Below are positions 32,541 to 40,967 of a stretch of DNA of 64,000 bases, piece by piece. Below the pieces are notes generated by a model, which was not told where the DNA came from, made no database searches, and saw only the letters and a list, made by a program, of their open reading frames with translations. The stretch is taken from positions 39,511-103,510 of the forward strand of contig JAFAFC010000006.1 of the NCBI GenBank assembly GCA_023423715.1. Direction: 5' to 3'. Made by a program: the position numbers and the translations under genes. This DNA comes from Bacteroidota bacterium (GTDB lineage: Bacteria; Bacteroidota; Bacteroidia; Flavobacteriales; Weeksellaceae). Position 1 is the first letter of the stretch. Each line of letters opens with the position of its first letter.

Positions 32541-34016
32541 TTAATAAGATTTTGCAAATACCACTCTTTGTTTAGATGGTTTTCCAGTGATTAAAGAAAC
32601 GCCTTCTTCCAATTCATTATTCAAAGGAATACAACGAATCGTTGCTTTGGTTTCGTTTTTAATTTGCTCTTCTTCCTCTTCTGTACCGTCCCAATGCGCT
32701 GAAATAAATCCGCCTTTTTCTTCTAAAACTTTCTTGAACTCATCGTACGAATCTACTTTTGTGATATGTGTGTCTCTATAATTCAATGCTTTTTCGAAAA
32801 TTGCTTTTTGCATTTCCGCTAAAAGGTTTTCAATATAGTTTTCAACCCCTTCAATAGGTTGTGTTTCTTTGGTTAAATTATCTCGACGTGCGATTTCGAC
32901 TGTTCCGTTTTCTAAATCTTTTGGACCAATCGCAATTCGCAATGGAACTCCTTTTAATTCGTATTCTGCAAATTTCCAACCTGGTTTGTTTTGGGTATCG
33001 TTATCGAATTTTACCGAAATTCCTTTCGCTTTTAATTTATCAACGATTTGATTGGCAACACCGCTAATTTCTAGCAATTGCTCTTCACCTTTGAAAATTG
33101 GAACAATTACCACTTGAATTGGAGCCAACGTTGGAGGTAATACCAATCCTAAATCATCTGAATGCGTCATAATTAAAGCACCCATCAATCGAGTTGATGT
33201 TCCCCAAGAAGTCGCCCAAGCATATTCCATTTTCCCTTCACGGTTGGTGAATTTTACATCAAATGCTTTTGCGAAATTCTGACCTAAAAAGTGCGAAGTT
33301 CCCGCTTGTAACGCTTTCCCATCTTGCATTAATGCTTCAATACAATAGGTTTCATCAGCTCCAGCAAAACGCTCAGATGCTGATTTTATTCCTTTAATGA
33401 CAGGAATAGCCATAAAGTTTTCAGCAAAATCTGCATAAACTTCTAGCATTTTTTCTGTTTCTTCAACGGCTTCATCACGTGTTGCATGCGCAGTATGTCC
33501 TTCTTGCCATAAAAATTCTGAAGTTCTAAGGAATAATCTTGTTCTCATTTCCCAACGAACAACATTCGCCCATTGGTTGATCAAAATTGGCAAATCTCTG
33601 TAAGATTGAATCCAACTTTTATAGGTATTCCAAATAATAGCTTCTGAAGTTGGACGAACGATAAGCTCTTCTTCCAATTTCGCTTCTGGGTCAACGATTA
33701 ATTTATGAGGATTGTCCGGATCAGTTTTCAGGCGATAGTGAGTAACTACGGCACATTCTTTTGCAAAACCTTCTGCATTTTTTTCTTCTGCTTCAAAAAG
33801 GCTTTTGGGTACAAAAAGTGGAAAATATGCATTTACGTGACCTGTTTCTTTGAATTTGCGATCCATCTCATCACGCATTTTTTCCCAGATAGCATATCCG
33901 TAGGGCTTAATAACCATGCTTCCACGTACCCCCGAATTCTCTGCCAAGTCTGCTTTTACAACAAGTTCATTGTACCATTTGCTGTAATCTTCACTTCTTG
34001 ATGTTAATTTTGCCAT
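32541..34016 (-). CDS. proS: Prolyl-tRNA synthetase, eukaryote/archaea-like type
   Basis: 491 residues. Charges tRNA-Pro. The class II core has motif 2 (NVVRWEMRTRLFLRTSEFLWQ) and the motif-3 region (ALQAGTSHFLGQNFAKAFDV), then the anticodon-binding domain and a C-terminal zinc-like domain. It lacks the bacterial editing insertion and has the shorter eukaryote-like layout, which is common in Bacteroidota. Single gene; promoter not obvious in the 135 bp upstream. The partner tRNA-Pro(TGG) gene is also in this window. Confidence 0.96.
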   Translation of the reverse strand: MAKLTSRSEDYSKWYNELVVKADLAENSGVRGSMVIKPYGYAIWEKMRDEMDRKFKETGHVNAYFPLFVPKSLFEAEEKNAEGFAKECAVVTHYRLKTDPDNPHKLIVDPEAKLEEELIVRPTSEAIIWNTYKSWIQSYRDLPILINQWANVVRWEMRTRLFLRTSEFLWQEGHTAHATRDEAVEETEKMLEVYADFAENFMAIPVIKGIKSASERFAGADETYCIEALMQDGKALQAGTSHFLGQNFAKAFDVKFTNREGKMEYAWATSWGTSTRLMGALIMTHSDDLGLVLPPTLAPIQVVIVPIFKGEEQLLEISGVANQIVDKLKAKGISVKFDNDTQNKPGWKFAEYELKGVPLRIAIGPKDLENGTVEIARRDNLTKETQPIEGVENYIENLLAEMQKAIFEKALNYRDTHITKVDSYDEFKKVLEEKGGFISAHWDGTEEEEEQIKNETKATIRCIPLNNELEEGVSLITGKPSKQRVVFAKSY

Positions 34017-34098
34017 TTTTGATTTAACTTTTAATGTAAACTTTTATCTAATTAAAAAAGATGTAATTTTATACACTGATTTACCCTTTTTGATGGTA

Positions 34099-34106
34099 TA
34101 ATTTTG
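34099..34106 (+). promoter_or_regulatory. -7 promoter element of the aromatic-rich lipoprotein operon
   Basis: TAATTTTG, 45 nt before the start at 34152, giving an AT-rich leader of about 40 nt. Confidence 0.55.
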
Positions 34107-34151
34107 GTATAAAGTGCAAATATAATTTAAATATAATTTTATTCATTCATC

Positions 34152-35207
34152 ATGAAAAGAAATATACACAAAAAAGTTTTAGGAATGCTACCTGTAAAAG
34201 CAGCTGTAATGGCTTTGTCGGCTTCATTACTTTTAACATCGTGTGTGGTATACACAGGAGGTTATAGCGAGACAGATGGTGTCTATTATGACCCTAACAA
34301 AGATACATTGCCACAAGGCTACGGAAATTATTCTGAAAACCAGGTTGGAGAGTATTATGATTACCAAGATACAGGGATCATTGAAAAGAATAAACAAAAC
34401 CAAGCAGAAAGTGAAAATCGTTATTACGGTTCTAACTGGCAAAATGACTCCAAATCGACAACATCTGACTTTGGGACGTATTCGGGATCGGAAACGTATT
34501 ATACCGATAATGGCTACTGGGATATGGGATTCTATAGACCATGGGGCGGTTATTATGGTGGATACTACGGTTGGGGGATGCCTTACTATGGTTGGAACAT
34601 GGGATGGGGATCATCATGGGGCTGGAATATGGGCCTAAGCTGGAATTGGGGATGGAGCAACTGGGGTTGGGGAAGTCCTTGGTACGGTGGTGGTTATTAT
34701 AGCCCATGGTACGGCGGATATTACAATCCGTGGTATGGTGGAGGTTATTATGGCTACACAAGACCATATCATTATTTACCATCTAGACCTTCTGGACCAA
34801 ACTATATGGGATCTAATGGGAACTCTAATTATAGCAGCAGAAACTACAATACCAATAGAGGACCTGGATTTACGCCAACCAATCGTGTTCCTGCACAACA
34901 GTCGAACAGAATGGGAACTATGAATCCGAACGGGCAATATAGAACGCAACCATCTGCGAGAAATGGTCAATACAACCCAAATGTTGGTAACCGAACAAAT
35001 AATTATAACTACAATAACAACCGTTCTAACCAAGCGCCTAGAAACAATTCATATGAATCTAGCCGAAATAATTCAGGAAATTACCAAAATTCTTCAAGTG
35101 GCGGATTCCGTTCTAGCGGAGGAGGATTCTCTGGTGGAAGTTCAAGTGGTAACTCAGGTGGCGGCTCAAGAGGTGGCGGCGGTATGAGAACCGGTGGTGG
35201 TAGATAA
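34152..35207 (+). CDS. Gly/Tyr/Trp- and Asn-rich low-complexity lipoprotein
   Basis: 351 residues. Lipoprotein signal with lipobox LLTSC (Cys at about 31). Residues about 125-205 are dominated by Gly, Tyr and Trp in loose repeats of the type WYGGGYYSPWYGGYYNPW. Residues 210-300 are rich in Asn, Arg, Ser and Gln, and the C-terminus is Gly/Ser-rich. No globular domain is visible. Such aromatic-glycine sequences can be sticky, phase-separating or matrix-like, but this is inference. It shares an operon with the OmpP1/FadL gene 34 nt downstream. Long frames on the other strand here are composition shadows. Confidence 0.8.
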   Translation: MKRNIHKKVLGMLPVKAAVMALSASLLLTSCVVYTGGYSETDGVYYDPNKDTLPQGYGNYSENQVGEYYDYQDTGIIEKNKQNQAESENRYYGSNWQNDSKSTTSDFGTYSGSETYYTDNGYWDMGFYRPWGGYYGGYYGWGMPYYGWNMGWGSSWGWNMGLSWNWGWSNWGWGSPWYGGGYYSPWYGGYYNPWYGGGYYGYTRPYHYLPSRPSGPNYMGSNGNSNYSSRNYNTNRGPGFTPTNRVPAQQSNRMGTMNPNGQYRTQPSARNGQYNPNVGNRTNNYNYNNNRSNQAPRNNSYESSRNNSGNYQNSSSGGFRSSGGGFSGGSSSGNSGGGSRGGGGMRTGGGR

Positions 35208-35241
35208 TTTTGACATAACAAGTTTATTTTACAAATAAGAA

Positions 35242-36648
35242 ATGATAAAAAAATCGTTAAGCATATTGGGTCTTGCAGCAATGTATTTTGCGCAAGCCCA
35301 AGATGTATCTGGAATCAAAAATTCAATTGATGTTTATTCCAATACAGATTTAGGAGGATCTTCTAAATACAATTCAATGGCTGGCTCTATGGGAGCTTTG
35401 GGCGGTGATGTATCCGTAATCAACAGCAACCCCGCAGGAATTGGAGTTTTTATTGCGAGTGATATTTCAGGATCACTTTCAATAACGGATAACAAGAACA
35501 CAAGTAACCTTTTTGGAAATTCGATTTCATATAAAACCAATCAAACGACCTTAGGTCAAGTTGGTGGTGTAGCTGTTTTTGAACTGAATGGAAGATCTCC
35601 ATGGAAATTTGTGAATGTTGGAGTGAACTTCGCAACCAAATCTCTAGAAAACTACGTTGAAAGTCCAGGAAATCAAAACATTGCATACGATGTTAATTCG
35701 ACAGAGTATGTGACTTTAGATGGTCATGCATACGATCGTTACGGTGATATGTCGAAAATGAGTATTGCTGTAGGTGGTAATTATGACAATAGATTTTACG
35801 TAGGGGCAGGTGTAAATGTTTATTCATCTTCCTTAAATCAATACGATACAGCCTTGTTGACACACCGTTCTTCAGATGCTGGTTTCTCTAATTTTTCTGA
35901 AAAATTCTCAAAACAATATACACCGTATTTAGAAGATGCTTCGGGATTTTCTGCAAATATTGGGGTTATTGGAAAGGTGAATAATCAATTCCGTTTGGGA
36001 GCAGCGATTGAAACACCAACTTGGTGGCAAATGGATCGTGCGTATATGTATTACGATGTTAATGGTGATACCGAATACTCGGAATCTCGTAATTTTAGAT
36101 CACCTTTTAAAGCAACTGTTAGTGCCGCTTTTGTTCCAAATAAGAATTTTGCGTTAAATGTTGATTATTCATTAGGATTAACCAAACCGAAATACAGTAC
36201 TGATGTAGCTGATGTGGATCAAGAATTCAAAAATTTCTATTCAGATCATTACAAAAACCTTTCGGAAGTACGTGTAGGAGCGGAATATCGTATTCAGCAA
36301 TTTAGATTGAGAGCTGGATATGCTTTTGCAAACAGTCCGTTTGATCAAATTACCATGAACGCATTCAATAATGATGGATCAGGCTCTGATAAAGGATTCG
36401 ACAATATGTTTGTTGGAAAAAGAAACACGCTTGGTGTTGGTTTAGGATATGATTTCCGTTCATTCTATATTGATGCGGCCTATCAAAACATTAGCTCAAC
36501 GTATCAAAGTCCGTTCTTGTACGGAAATGATGGGGCTGGTTCACAATATTATTCGCCAACAACGTATATCTACGGAGACTCTTCTGCGGTTTCAGAAGTG
36601 GATAACAAACAAAATATATTTACAGTTAGTGTAGGTTGGAAATTCTAA
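35242..36648 (+). CDS. OmpP1/FadL family outer membrane protein
   Basis: 468 residues. Signal peptide MIKKSLSILGLAAMYFAQAQ; then GGSSKYNSMAGSMGALGGDVSVINSNPAGIG, where the NPAG segment is the hallmark of the FadL/OmpP1 N-terminal hatch, followed by alternating amphipathic strands up to a C-terminal aromatic residue (VGWKF). FadL-type barrels take up hydrophobic compounds across the outer membrane; Bacteroidota versions are mostly uncharacterised. Same operon as the preceding lipoprotein; a terminator follows. Confidence 0.9.
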   Translation: MIKKSLSILGLAAMYFAQAQDVSGIKNSIDVYSNTDLGGSSKYNSMAGSMGALGGDVSVINSNPAGIGVFIASDISGSLSITDNKNTSNLFGNSISYKTNQTTLGQVGGVAVFELNGRSPWKFVNVGVNFATKSLENYVESPGNQNIAYDVNSTEYVTLDGHAYDRYGDMSKMSIAVGGNYDNRFYVGAGVNVYSSSLNQYDTALLTHRSSDAGFSNFSEKFSKQYTPYLEDASGFSANIGVIGKVNNQFRLGAAIETPTWWQMDRAYMYYDVNGDTEYSESRNFRSPFKATVSAAFVPNKNFALNVDYSLGLTKPKYSTDVADVDQEFKNFYSDHYKNLSEVRVGAEYRIQQFRLRAGYAFANSPFDQITMNAFNNDGSGSDKGFDNMFVGKRNTLGVGLGYDFRSFYIDAAYQNISSTYQSPFLYGNDGAGSQYYSPTTYIYGDSSAVSEVDNKQNIFTVSVGWKF

Positions 36649-36671
36649 TTTTAGAATTTTAAATTATCAAA

Positions 36672-36700
36672 AAACTCCGAAAATTTTTCGGAGTTTTTTT
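36672..36700. terminator. Bidirectional terminator
   Basis: Stem AACTCCGAAAA / TTTTCGGAGTT with T-runs on both sides, between the FadL-type gene and the convergent ZIP gene. Confidence 0.88.
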
Positions 36701-36704
36701 ATTT

Positions 36705-37406
36705 TTAATGATGATGATCGTGAAGTAGATGCATAGAAAAAGCCAGCACAACGCCTATTAGGACGAGAATAATCTTACTCCAATCCATTTTGTGGTTTTT
36801 ATTGCTTTCAAAAATAATCACCGAAGAAATATGAATGAAAATTCCACCAACCAAAGCTAAAAAGTACGGCTGCCATTCGGGATTGAAATATTTTCCTAAA
36901 ATAACTCCTAAAGGTGATGAAAGCGCAAATAAAGCGGTAATAATGTACGCGGAAGGTTTTGCTTTTTTTCCAAATAAGAAAGCGCCTAAAACAAAGGAAA
37001 TTGGAATGTTGTGCACCACAATTCCCAAAAGGTATGGACTCGCAATATTGGTTTCGTTCGCCAATGGAATTCCTTCGATAAAGGCATGTATAAACAAGCC
37101 AACCATTAATGCAACGGGAAGAATATGCTTTTCGTCATCATCATGATGGTGAATGTGACCGTGTTCAAAGCCTTTTGTTAAACTTTCTAAGAGCATCTGC
37201 AACAAAACTCCTGCAATAACAAACAATCCGATATAATGATCGTCATGTTCATAAACCTGCGGGAAAACCTCATTAAACGTAATGGTAATCAAAAAACCAG
37301 CACTTAAAATGAGTAACATTTTTGCAAATGTTTGATTTTTACCGAAATAACTTCCCAGAATAACTCCTGTAAGAACGCTTAAAATAAGGAATAAAATGAC
37401 CATCAA
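36705..37406 (-). CDS. ZIP family metal transporter
   Basis: 233 residues, about eight membrane helices. The central cytoplasmic loop is His-rich (HGHIHHHDDDEKH), and the helix-4/5 metal-site motifs read HAFIEGIPLANE and HNIPISFVLGAF. Members import zinc or other divalent metals down a gradient. The C-terminus also ends in histidines (LLHDHHH). Own -7 element. No operator palindrome was seen in its promoter, unlike mntH. Confidence 0.9.
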   Translation of the reverse strand: MMVILFLILSVLTGVILGSYFGKNQTFAKMLLILSAGFLITITFNEVFPQVYEHDDHYIGLFVIAGVLLQMLLESLTKGFEHGHIHHHDDDEKHILPVALMVGLFIHAFIEGIPLANETNIASPYLLGIVVHNIPISFVLGAFLFGKKAKPSAYIITALFALSSPLGVILGKYFNPEWQPYFLALVGGIFIHISSVIIFESNKNHKMDWSKIILVLIGVVLAFSMHLLHDHHH

Positions 37407-37433
37407 TCGCTTGGTTTTGTTTCTAAAAGTTTA

Positions 37434-37441
37434 CAAAGATA
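37434..37441 (-). promoter_or_regulatory. -7 promoter element of the ZIP gene
   Basis: TATCTTTG on the minus strand, 27 nt before the start. Confidence 0.6.
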
Positions 37442-37503
37442 GGAAGTTGATTTTTTTCTAGTGGTGAATTTTTTTTAAATCTTTAAAAAAGAAAGCTCTT
37501 CTG

Positions 37504-37511
37504 TATATTTG
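37504..37511 (+). promoter_or_regulatory. -7 promoter element of the glycosyltransferase-like gene
   Basis: TATATTTG, 21 nt before the start at 37533. Confidence 0.6.
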
Positions 37512-37532
37512 TAAAGTCAAAACGAAAACTTC

Positions 37533-38585
37533 ATGTCAGAAAATCGAAAATTAAAAATCGCCTATATCGAATTGGATACACATCCCGATATTTTGTCGAA
37601 TTTTTATGAATTGATGCGTGATTCCGAGATTTTTGAGGTGTCGTATTTTCTTTCGGCAAAGATTTCTAAAATTTTCAATGTTCAAAATTCTGCAATTCGA
37701 ATTGTTGATGAGAAAAATGTAGTTCAAATTCTTCAAGAAAAACCTTGGGATTTGGTGGTTATCGGAACGGTTCATCGCTATTTTAATGTGTTTTCCAAAA
37801 TCGTAAAGCAGTTTCCTACTGCGATTATTGTTCATAATTTGGAATTTTCTAAATCGTCCAAACAGAATTTGACGTCTTCCATTGTAAAAGAAGATGCTTT
37901 GTATCGTTTGAAATTAGCTACGAAAGAAGGCTTGTTTTCGATGAATTCGGTGTATGAAAATGCCAAAACCTTATTTGTTTTAGACCAGAAGTTTGAAAAC
38001 TCTAAGTATCTGTTTTTGCCGTTATTTTTTGTGAAATCAACCAATACTCAAAATTCTGAGGTCTTTAAAGTAGTTGTTCCTGGCGCTGTTTCCCAAAAAC
38101 GACGCGATTACAAACGAATTTTGAATCAAATTTTGAAGTTCACAAAACCAACCGAATTTGTTTTACTTGGTAAATCACAAGGTGAAGAGTTGAAATGGAT
38201 TATGGAAACTAAAAAGCATCTTCCAAATCATATTCAAATAGTCTATTTCACAGAAAAAGTTCCGCAAGAACACTATGATTCAATTTTGAAATCAGCAAAT
38301 GTTCTTTGGTCTCCTATTCAAATAGAAACCGAGTTTTTTTCTCAAAAAGAATGGTACGGAAAAACAAAATTGAGCGGAAATATTGGTGATGCAATTAAAT
38401 TTGCGAAACCAGCCGTTTTCCCAAAAAAATATCAATCGGATTTTCCTTTTATTTTTTCTGAAGAATCAGATATCGAAACTCAACTTCACGATGTTTCAAA
38501 TTCAAATATAGATTGGAATTCTTTCTCCAAAGAGAAAGTGCAAAAAGCGTTGGAGGAAACGCTATTGGAAGCGATTAAAATTTAA
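37533..38585 (+). CDS. Glycosyltransferase-like protein (GT-B fold, putative)
   Basis: 350 residues, cytoplasmic. The N-terminal domain has Rossmann-type strand patterns (KIAYIELDTHPDILSNFYEL, DLVVIGTVHRYFNVF). The C-terminal half has VVVPGAVSQKRRDYKRIL, EFVLLGKSQGEELKW and KLSGNIGDAIKFAKPAVFP, which mirror the donor-binding end of GT-B enzymes. The usual E-x7-E signature is weak. Located opposite a flippase and an FkbM methyltransferase (convergent, 11 bp overlap), which fits surface-polysaccharide synthesis. Family assignment is tentative. Confidence 0.6.
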   Translation: MSENRKLKIAYIELDTHPDILSNFYELMRDSEIFEVSYFLSAKISKIFNVQNSAIRIVDEKNVVQILQEKPWDLVVIGTVHRYFNVFSKIVKQFPTAIIVHNLEFSKSSKQNLTSSIVKEDALYRLKLATKEGLFSMNSVYENAKTLFVLDQKFENSKYLFLPLFFVKSTNTQNSEVFKVVVPGAVSQKRRDYKRILNQILKFTKPTEFVLLGKSQGEELKWIMETKKHLPNHIQIVYFTEKVPQEHYDSILKSANVLWSPIQIETEFFSQKEWYGKTKLSGNIGDAIKFAKPAVFPKKYQSDFPFIFSEESDIETQLHDVSNSNIDWNSFSKEKVQKALEETLLEAIKI

Positions 38586-40047
38586 ATAAACTTTTCAAAA
38601 ATCCTTTGTTCAAAACTTCATCCAAAGGATAAATTCGGATTACCTGATTTCCAATTCCAATAAGAATCAAAACCACCAAAGGTTTGTAGATGAAATTAAT
38701 CCAATTGTTATTAAAATCGGGTAGTATCAACGCAAATGTTATCGCCAACGTACAAATAATAGATGCAAAAATCATTTCAATGCTGAAAGGCGAAACGTCA
38801 AATTTAATGTAGTTGAAAACGACTTTTACGCAATTGTAAATCGTAATGGAAATCGCTGTAGAAATCGCAATTCCGATTAAACGAAGATTGGTGTTTTCGA
38901 TGAAATAGAAGTTCAAAATCAGCGTTAAAGCCGCCAAAACCAGCATCATAATAATGTTGAATTTGTAGTATTTTGAAAGGGATAAAATGTTTCCGTTAAA
39001 GCCTGTCGCCAAATCAAATAGAATCGCGCTTCCCCAAATCCAAATCACCGGTTGTAAGTCACGAAGTGGTGCAAGCTTCGGGAAAATCATCGTTAAATAC
39101 GGAAACCCAATGACAATGCACGAGAACAAAACCGCTCCAATAAAATAAAGTGTTAGCGACGTTTTCTTGTAAAAAACATCCAATTCTTTAAAATTTCCTT
39201 CGGTTAACGATTTATTGATAATCGGAGCCGATACATTAAATACTCCTAATTGAGGCATGGAAATAATCGAAATCAAGGAATAGATAATGGAATAAGAAGC
39301 GAGTTCTTCGGGTCCGAAATACTGCCCAACCATGTTATTATTGATGGTTACATAACTTCCAAATGTTCCTAAAAATGCGAAAAAACTATAATTCGAAAAT
39401 TGTTTCCAAAGATCTTCTTTTTTGAAATAATCTCTCGAAAAATCCATCTGAACCGGCTCTAATTTATTGGTGTAATAGACGTATCCAACTAGAGAAATTA
39501 CAAAAAATAAAACGAAAACAGAAAACGAAATGCTCTCCGAAAAACCTAAATAAATACAAGCAGAAAAAGCGACCAAATTGGCTATTTTAGGTAAAAAATT
39601 ATCAAAAATATTGGCAACAGCGATTCGTTTGTAATTGGACGTGAATTTATTAAAAACCCCAGCGAACGAAAGCAATAAAACCATTGGAATCACATATTCG
39701 CGATACTGCCATATTTTCAGTTCTCTTAAGCTTGGCCAAATGTAGGATAGTACCAAGAATCCAATAAAAAAGAGTAAAAAGTTGATAAAAATAATCAATA
39801 AAGACAGTGATAGCATATTGTGATGCTTGCCATCTTGTTGTGCTTTGAGGAAAAATTTGACGTTAGAATACGAAATTCCGCCAATGACAAACGGAACGAT
39901 GATCTCGGCGCCACTCATAATCAAACGAAGCTTTCCGAAAAACTCCATATCCGTTGGGAAAATGAAAATTGCCGAAAAAATCCCCAAGAGCGAACTTAGG
40001 TAGCCAATAATACTATATTTGAAGCTCTGCCTCGCTACGACACTCAT
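38575..40047 (-). CDS. Polysaccharide flippase (Wzx/MATE-like)
   Basis: 490 residues with 12-14 membrane helices in two bundles. Opens with the amphipathic start FKYSIIGYLSSLLGIFSAIF seen in polysaccharide transporters of the MVF/MOP superfamily. Such proteins move lipid-linked sugars from the inner to the outer leaflet of the inner membrane. Starts directly after the FkbM gene with no gap, so the two are coupled. Its 3' end overlaps the convergent glycosyltransferase-like gene by 11 bp. No polymerase gene (Wzy) is next to it. Confidence 0.88.
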   Translation of the reverse strand: MSVVARQSFKYSIIGYLSSLLGIFSAIFIFPTDMEFFGKLRLIMSGAEIIVPFVIGGISYSNVKFFLKAQQDGKHHNMLSLSLLIIFINFLLFFIGFLVLSYIWPSLRELKIWQYREYVIPMVLLLSFAGVFNKFTSNYKRIAVANIFDNFLPKIANLVAFSACIYLGFSESISFSVFVLFFVISLVGYVYYTNKLEPVQMDFSRDYFKKEDLWKQFSNYSFFAFLGTFGSYVTINNNMVGQYFGPEELASYSIIYSLISIISMPQLGVFNVSAPIINKSLTEGNFKELDVFYKKTSLTLYFIGAVLFSCIVIGFPYLTMIFPKLAPLRDLQPVIWIWGSAILFDLATGFNGNILSLSKYYKFNIIMMLVLAALTLILNFYFIENTNLRLIGIAISTAISITIYNCVKVVFNYIKFDVSPFSIEMIFASIICTLAITFALILPDFNNNWINFIYKPLVVLILIGIGNQVIRIYPLDEVLNKGFLKSLFKF

Positions 40048-40839
40048 CTAAATTGGAATGAAAATGATGTTGTTAATATAGTGTTCATGCTGTTTTACGT
40101 TGGCTGCGTCTTGATTTTCGATCAATTCTTGAGATAATTCTGTAATCTCTAACGTAGAACGGTCCAAATAATTGGCTGAGTACCCCCAATTTTTTACTTT
40201 TTCTATAAAATTCCAGATGGGTTCTTGATGATGGCGTTGTTCAATCTCGATCATCAAAGTCGGTTTATGCTTTAAAATGGTGTTTTTTCCGCCTTCCACG
40301 GTAAGGAATTCATTTCCTTCAACGTCAATTTTAATGAAATTCAATCTTGACAATTTTTGAATGGTCGGATGCAAATCCATTGGGATAACGTCCACTTTCT
40401 GAAGTATCGATTTTTCTTCTTGCTCCTCTTTGTTTTGAACCTGCAACGTCCCGCGAGAATGGATTTTTTTACCATCGATTACTGGAACTTTAAATTCAGC
40501 AATGCATTGTTCGTTGGAAAGCGCCTCAGGGAAAACGGAAATTTTTGGAAAAATTCGTCGCAATCTTTTTTGCAAGCCTTGATTGGGCTCAAAAGCGAGG
40601 ATGTTTTTCGGTTGAAGTTTCGGTTCTAAAACATACAGATAAGCACCTACATTAGCTCCAACATCAACAAAAACGTCGTCTTGTTTTAAAAAACTCTGAA
40701 TCCATAGAAATTCTGGTTCTACTTTTCGAGATAATACATTGGATTTACTCAAGTTTTTTAATTTTTTAAAAAACCTGTCTTTATAGAAATTGGGCGCAAA
40801 ATATTGCAAGTTTTCTGCTAAAGAACTGTAAATGGACAT
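40048..40839 (-). CDS. FkbM family methyltransferase
   Basis: 263 residues. SAM motif VFVDVGANVGAYLYVLEPKL, then NILAFEPNQG, and the FkbM hallmark FIKIDVEGNEFLTVEGG. FkbM enzymes O-methylate sugars or small molecules; beside a flippase the likely target is a polysaccharide residue. The flippase follows immediately. It has its own -7 element and is divergent from the GH13 lipoprotein gene. Confidence 0.9.
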   Translation of the reverse strand: MSIYSSLAENLQYFAPNFYKDRFFKKLKNLSKSNVLSRKVEPEFLWIQSFLKQDDVFVDVGANVGAYLYVLEPKLQPKNILAFEPNQGLQKRLRRIFPKISVFPEALSNEQCIAEFKVPVIDGKKIHSRGTLQVQNKEEQEEKSILQKVDVIPMDLHPTIQKLSRLNFIKIDVEGNEFLTVEGGKNTILKHKPTLMIEIEQRHHQEPIWNFIEKVKNWGYSANYLDRSTLEITELSQELIENQDAANVKQHEHYINNIIFIPI

Positions 40840-40861
40840 GTATTATTTTTAAGACGAAAGG

Positions 40862-40869
40862 CAAAGATA
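40862..40869 (-). promoter_or_regulatory. -7 promoter element of the FkbM-flippase operon
   Basis: TATCTTTG on the minus strand, 22 nt before the start. Confidence 0.6.
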
Positions 40870-40930
40870 GTTAAAATTGTTAATAAAATGTTAAATTTTA
40901 TCCGTTTTTCTTTAAACATCTGCTTTTCCC

Positions 40931-40938
40931 TATCTTTG
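40931..40938 (+). promoter_or_regulatory. -7 promoter element of the GH13 gene
   Basis: TATCTTTG, 29 nt before the start at 40968. Confidence 0.6.
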
Positions 40939-40967
40939 AGTACATCCCCAAAATTAGAGTAAATATC

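Noticed and set aside
34520..34780. CRISPR-like or VNTR repeats in the glycine/tyrosine region
   Set aside because: The repetition is at amino-acid level with irregular spacing; no fixed repeat and spacer pattern.
34432..35281. Several long frames on both strands over the aromatic-rich lipoprotein gene
   Set aside because: Low-complexity DNA leaves all frames open; only the lipoprotein frame has a signal peptide and operon context.
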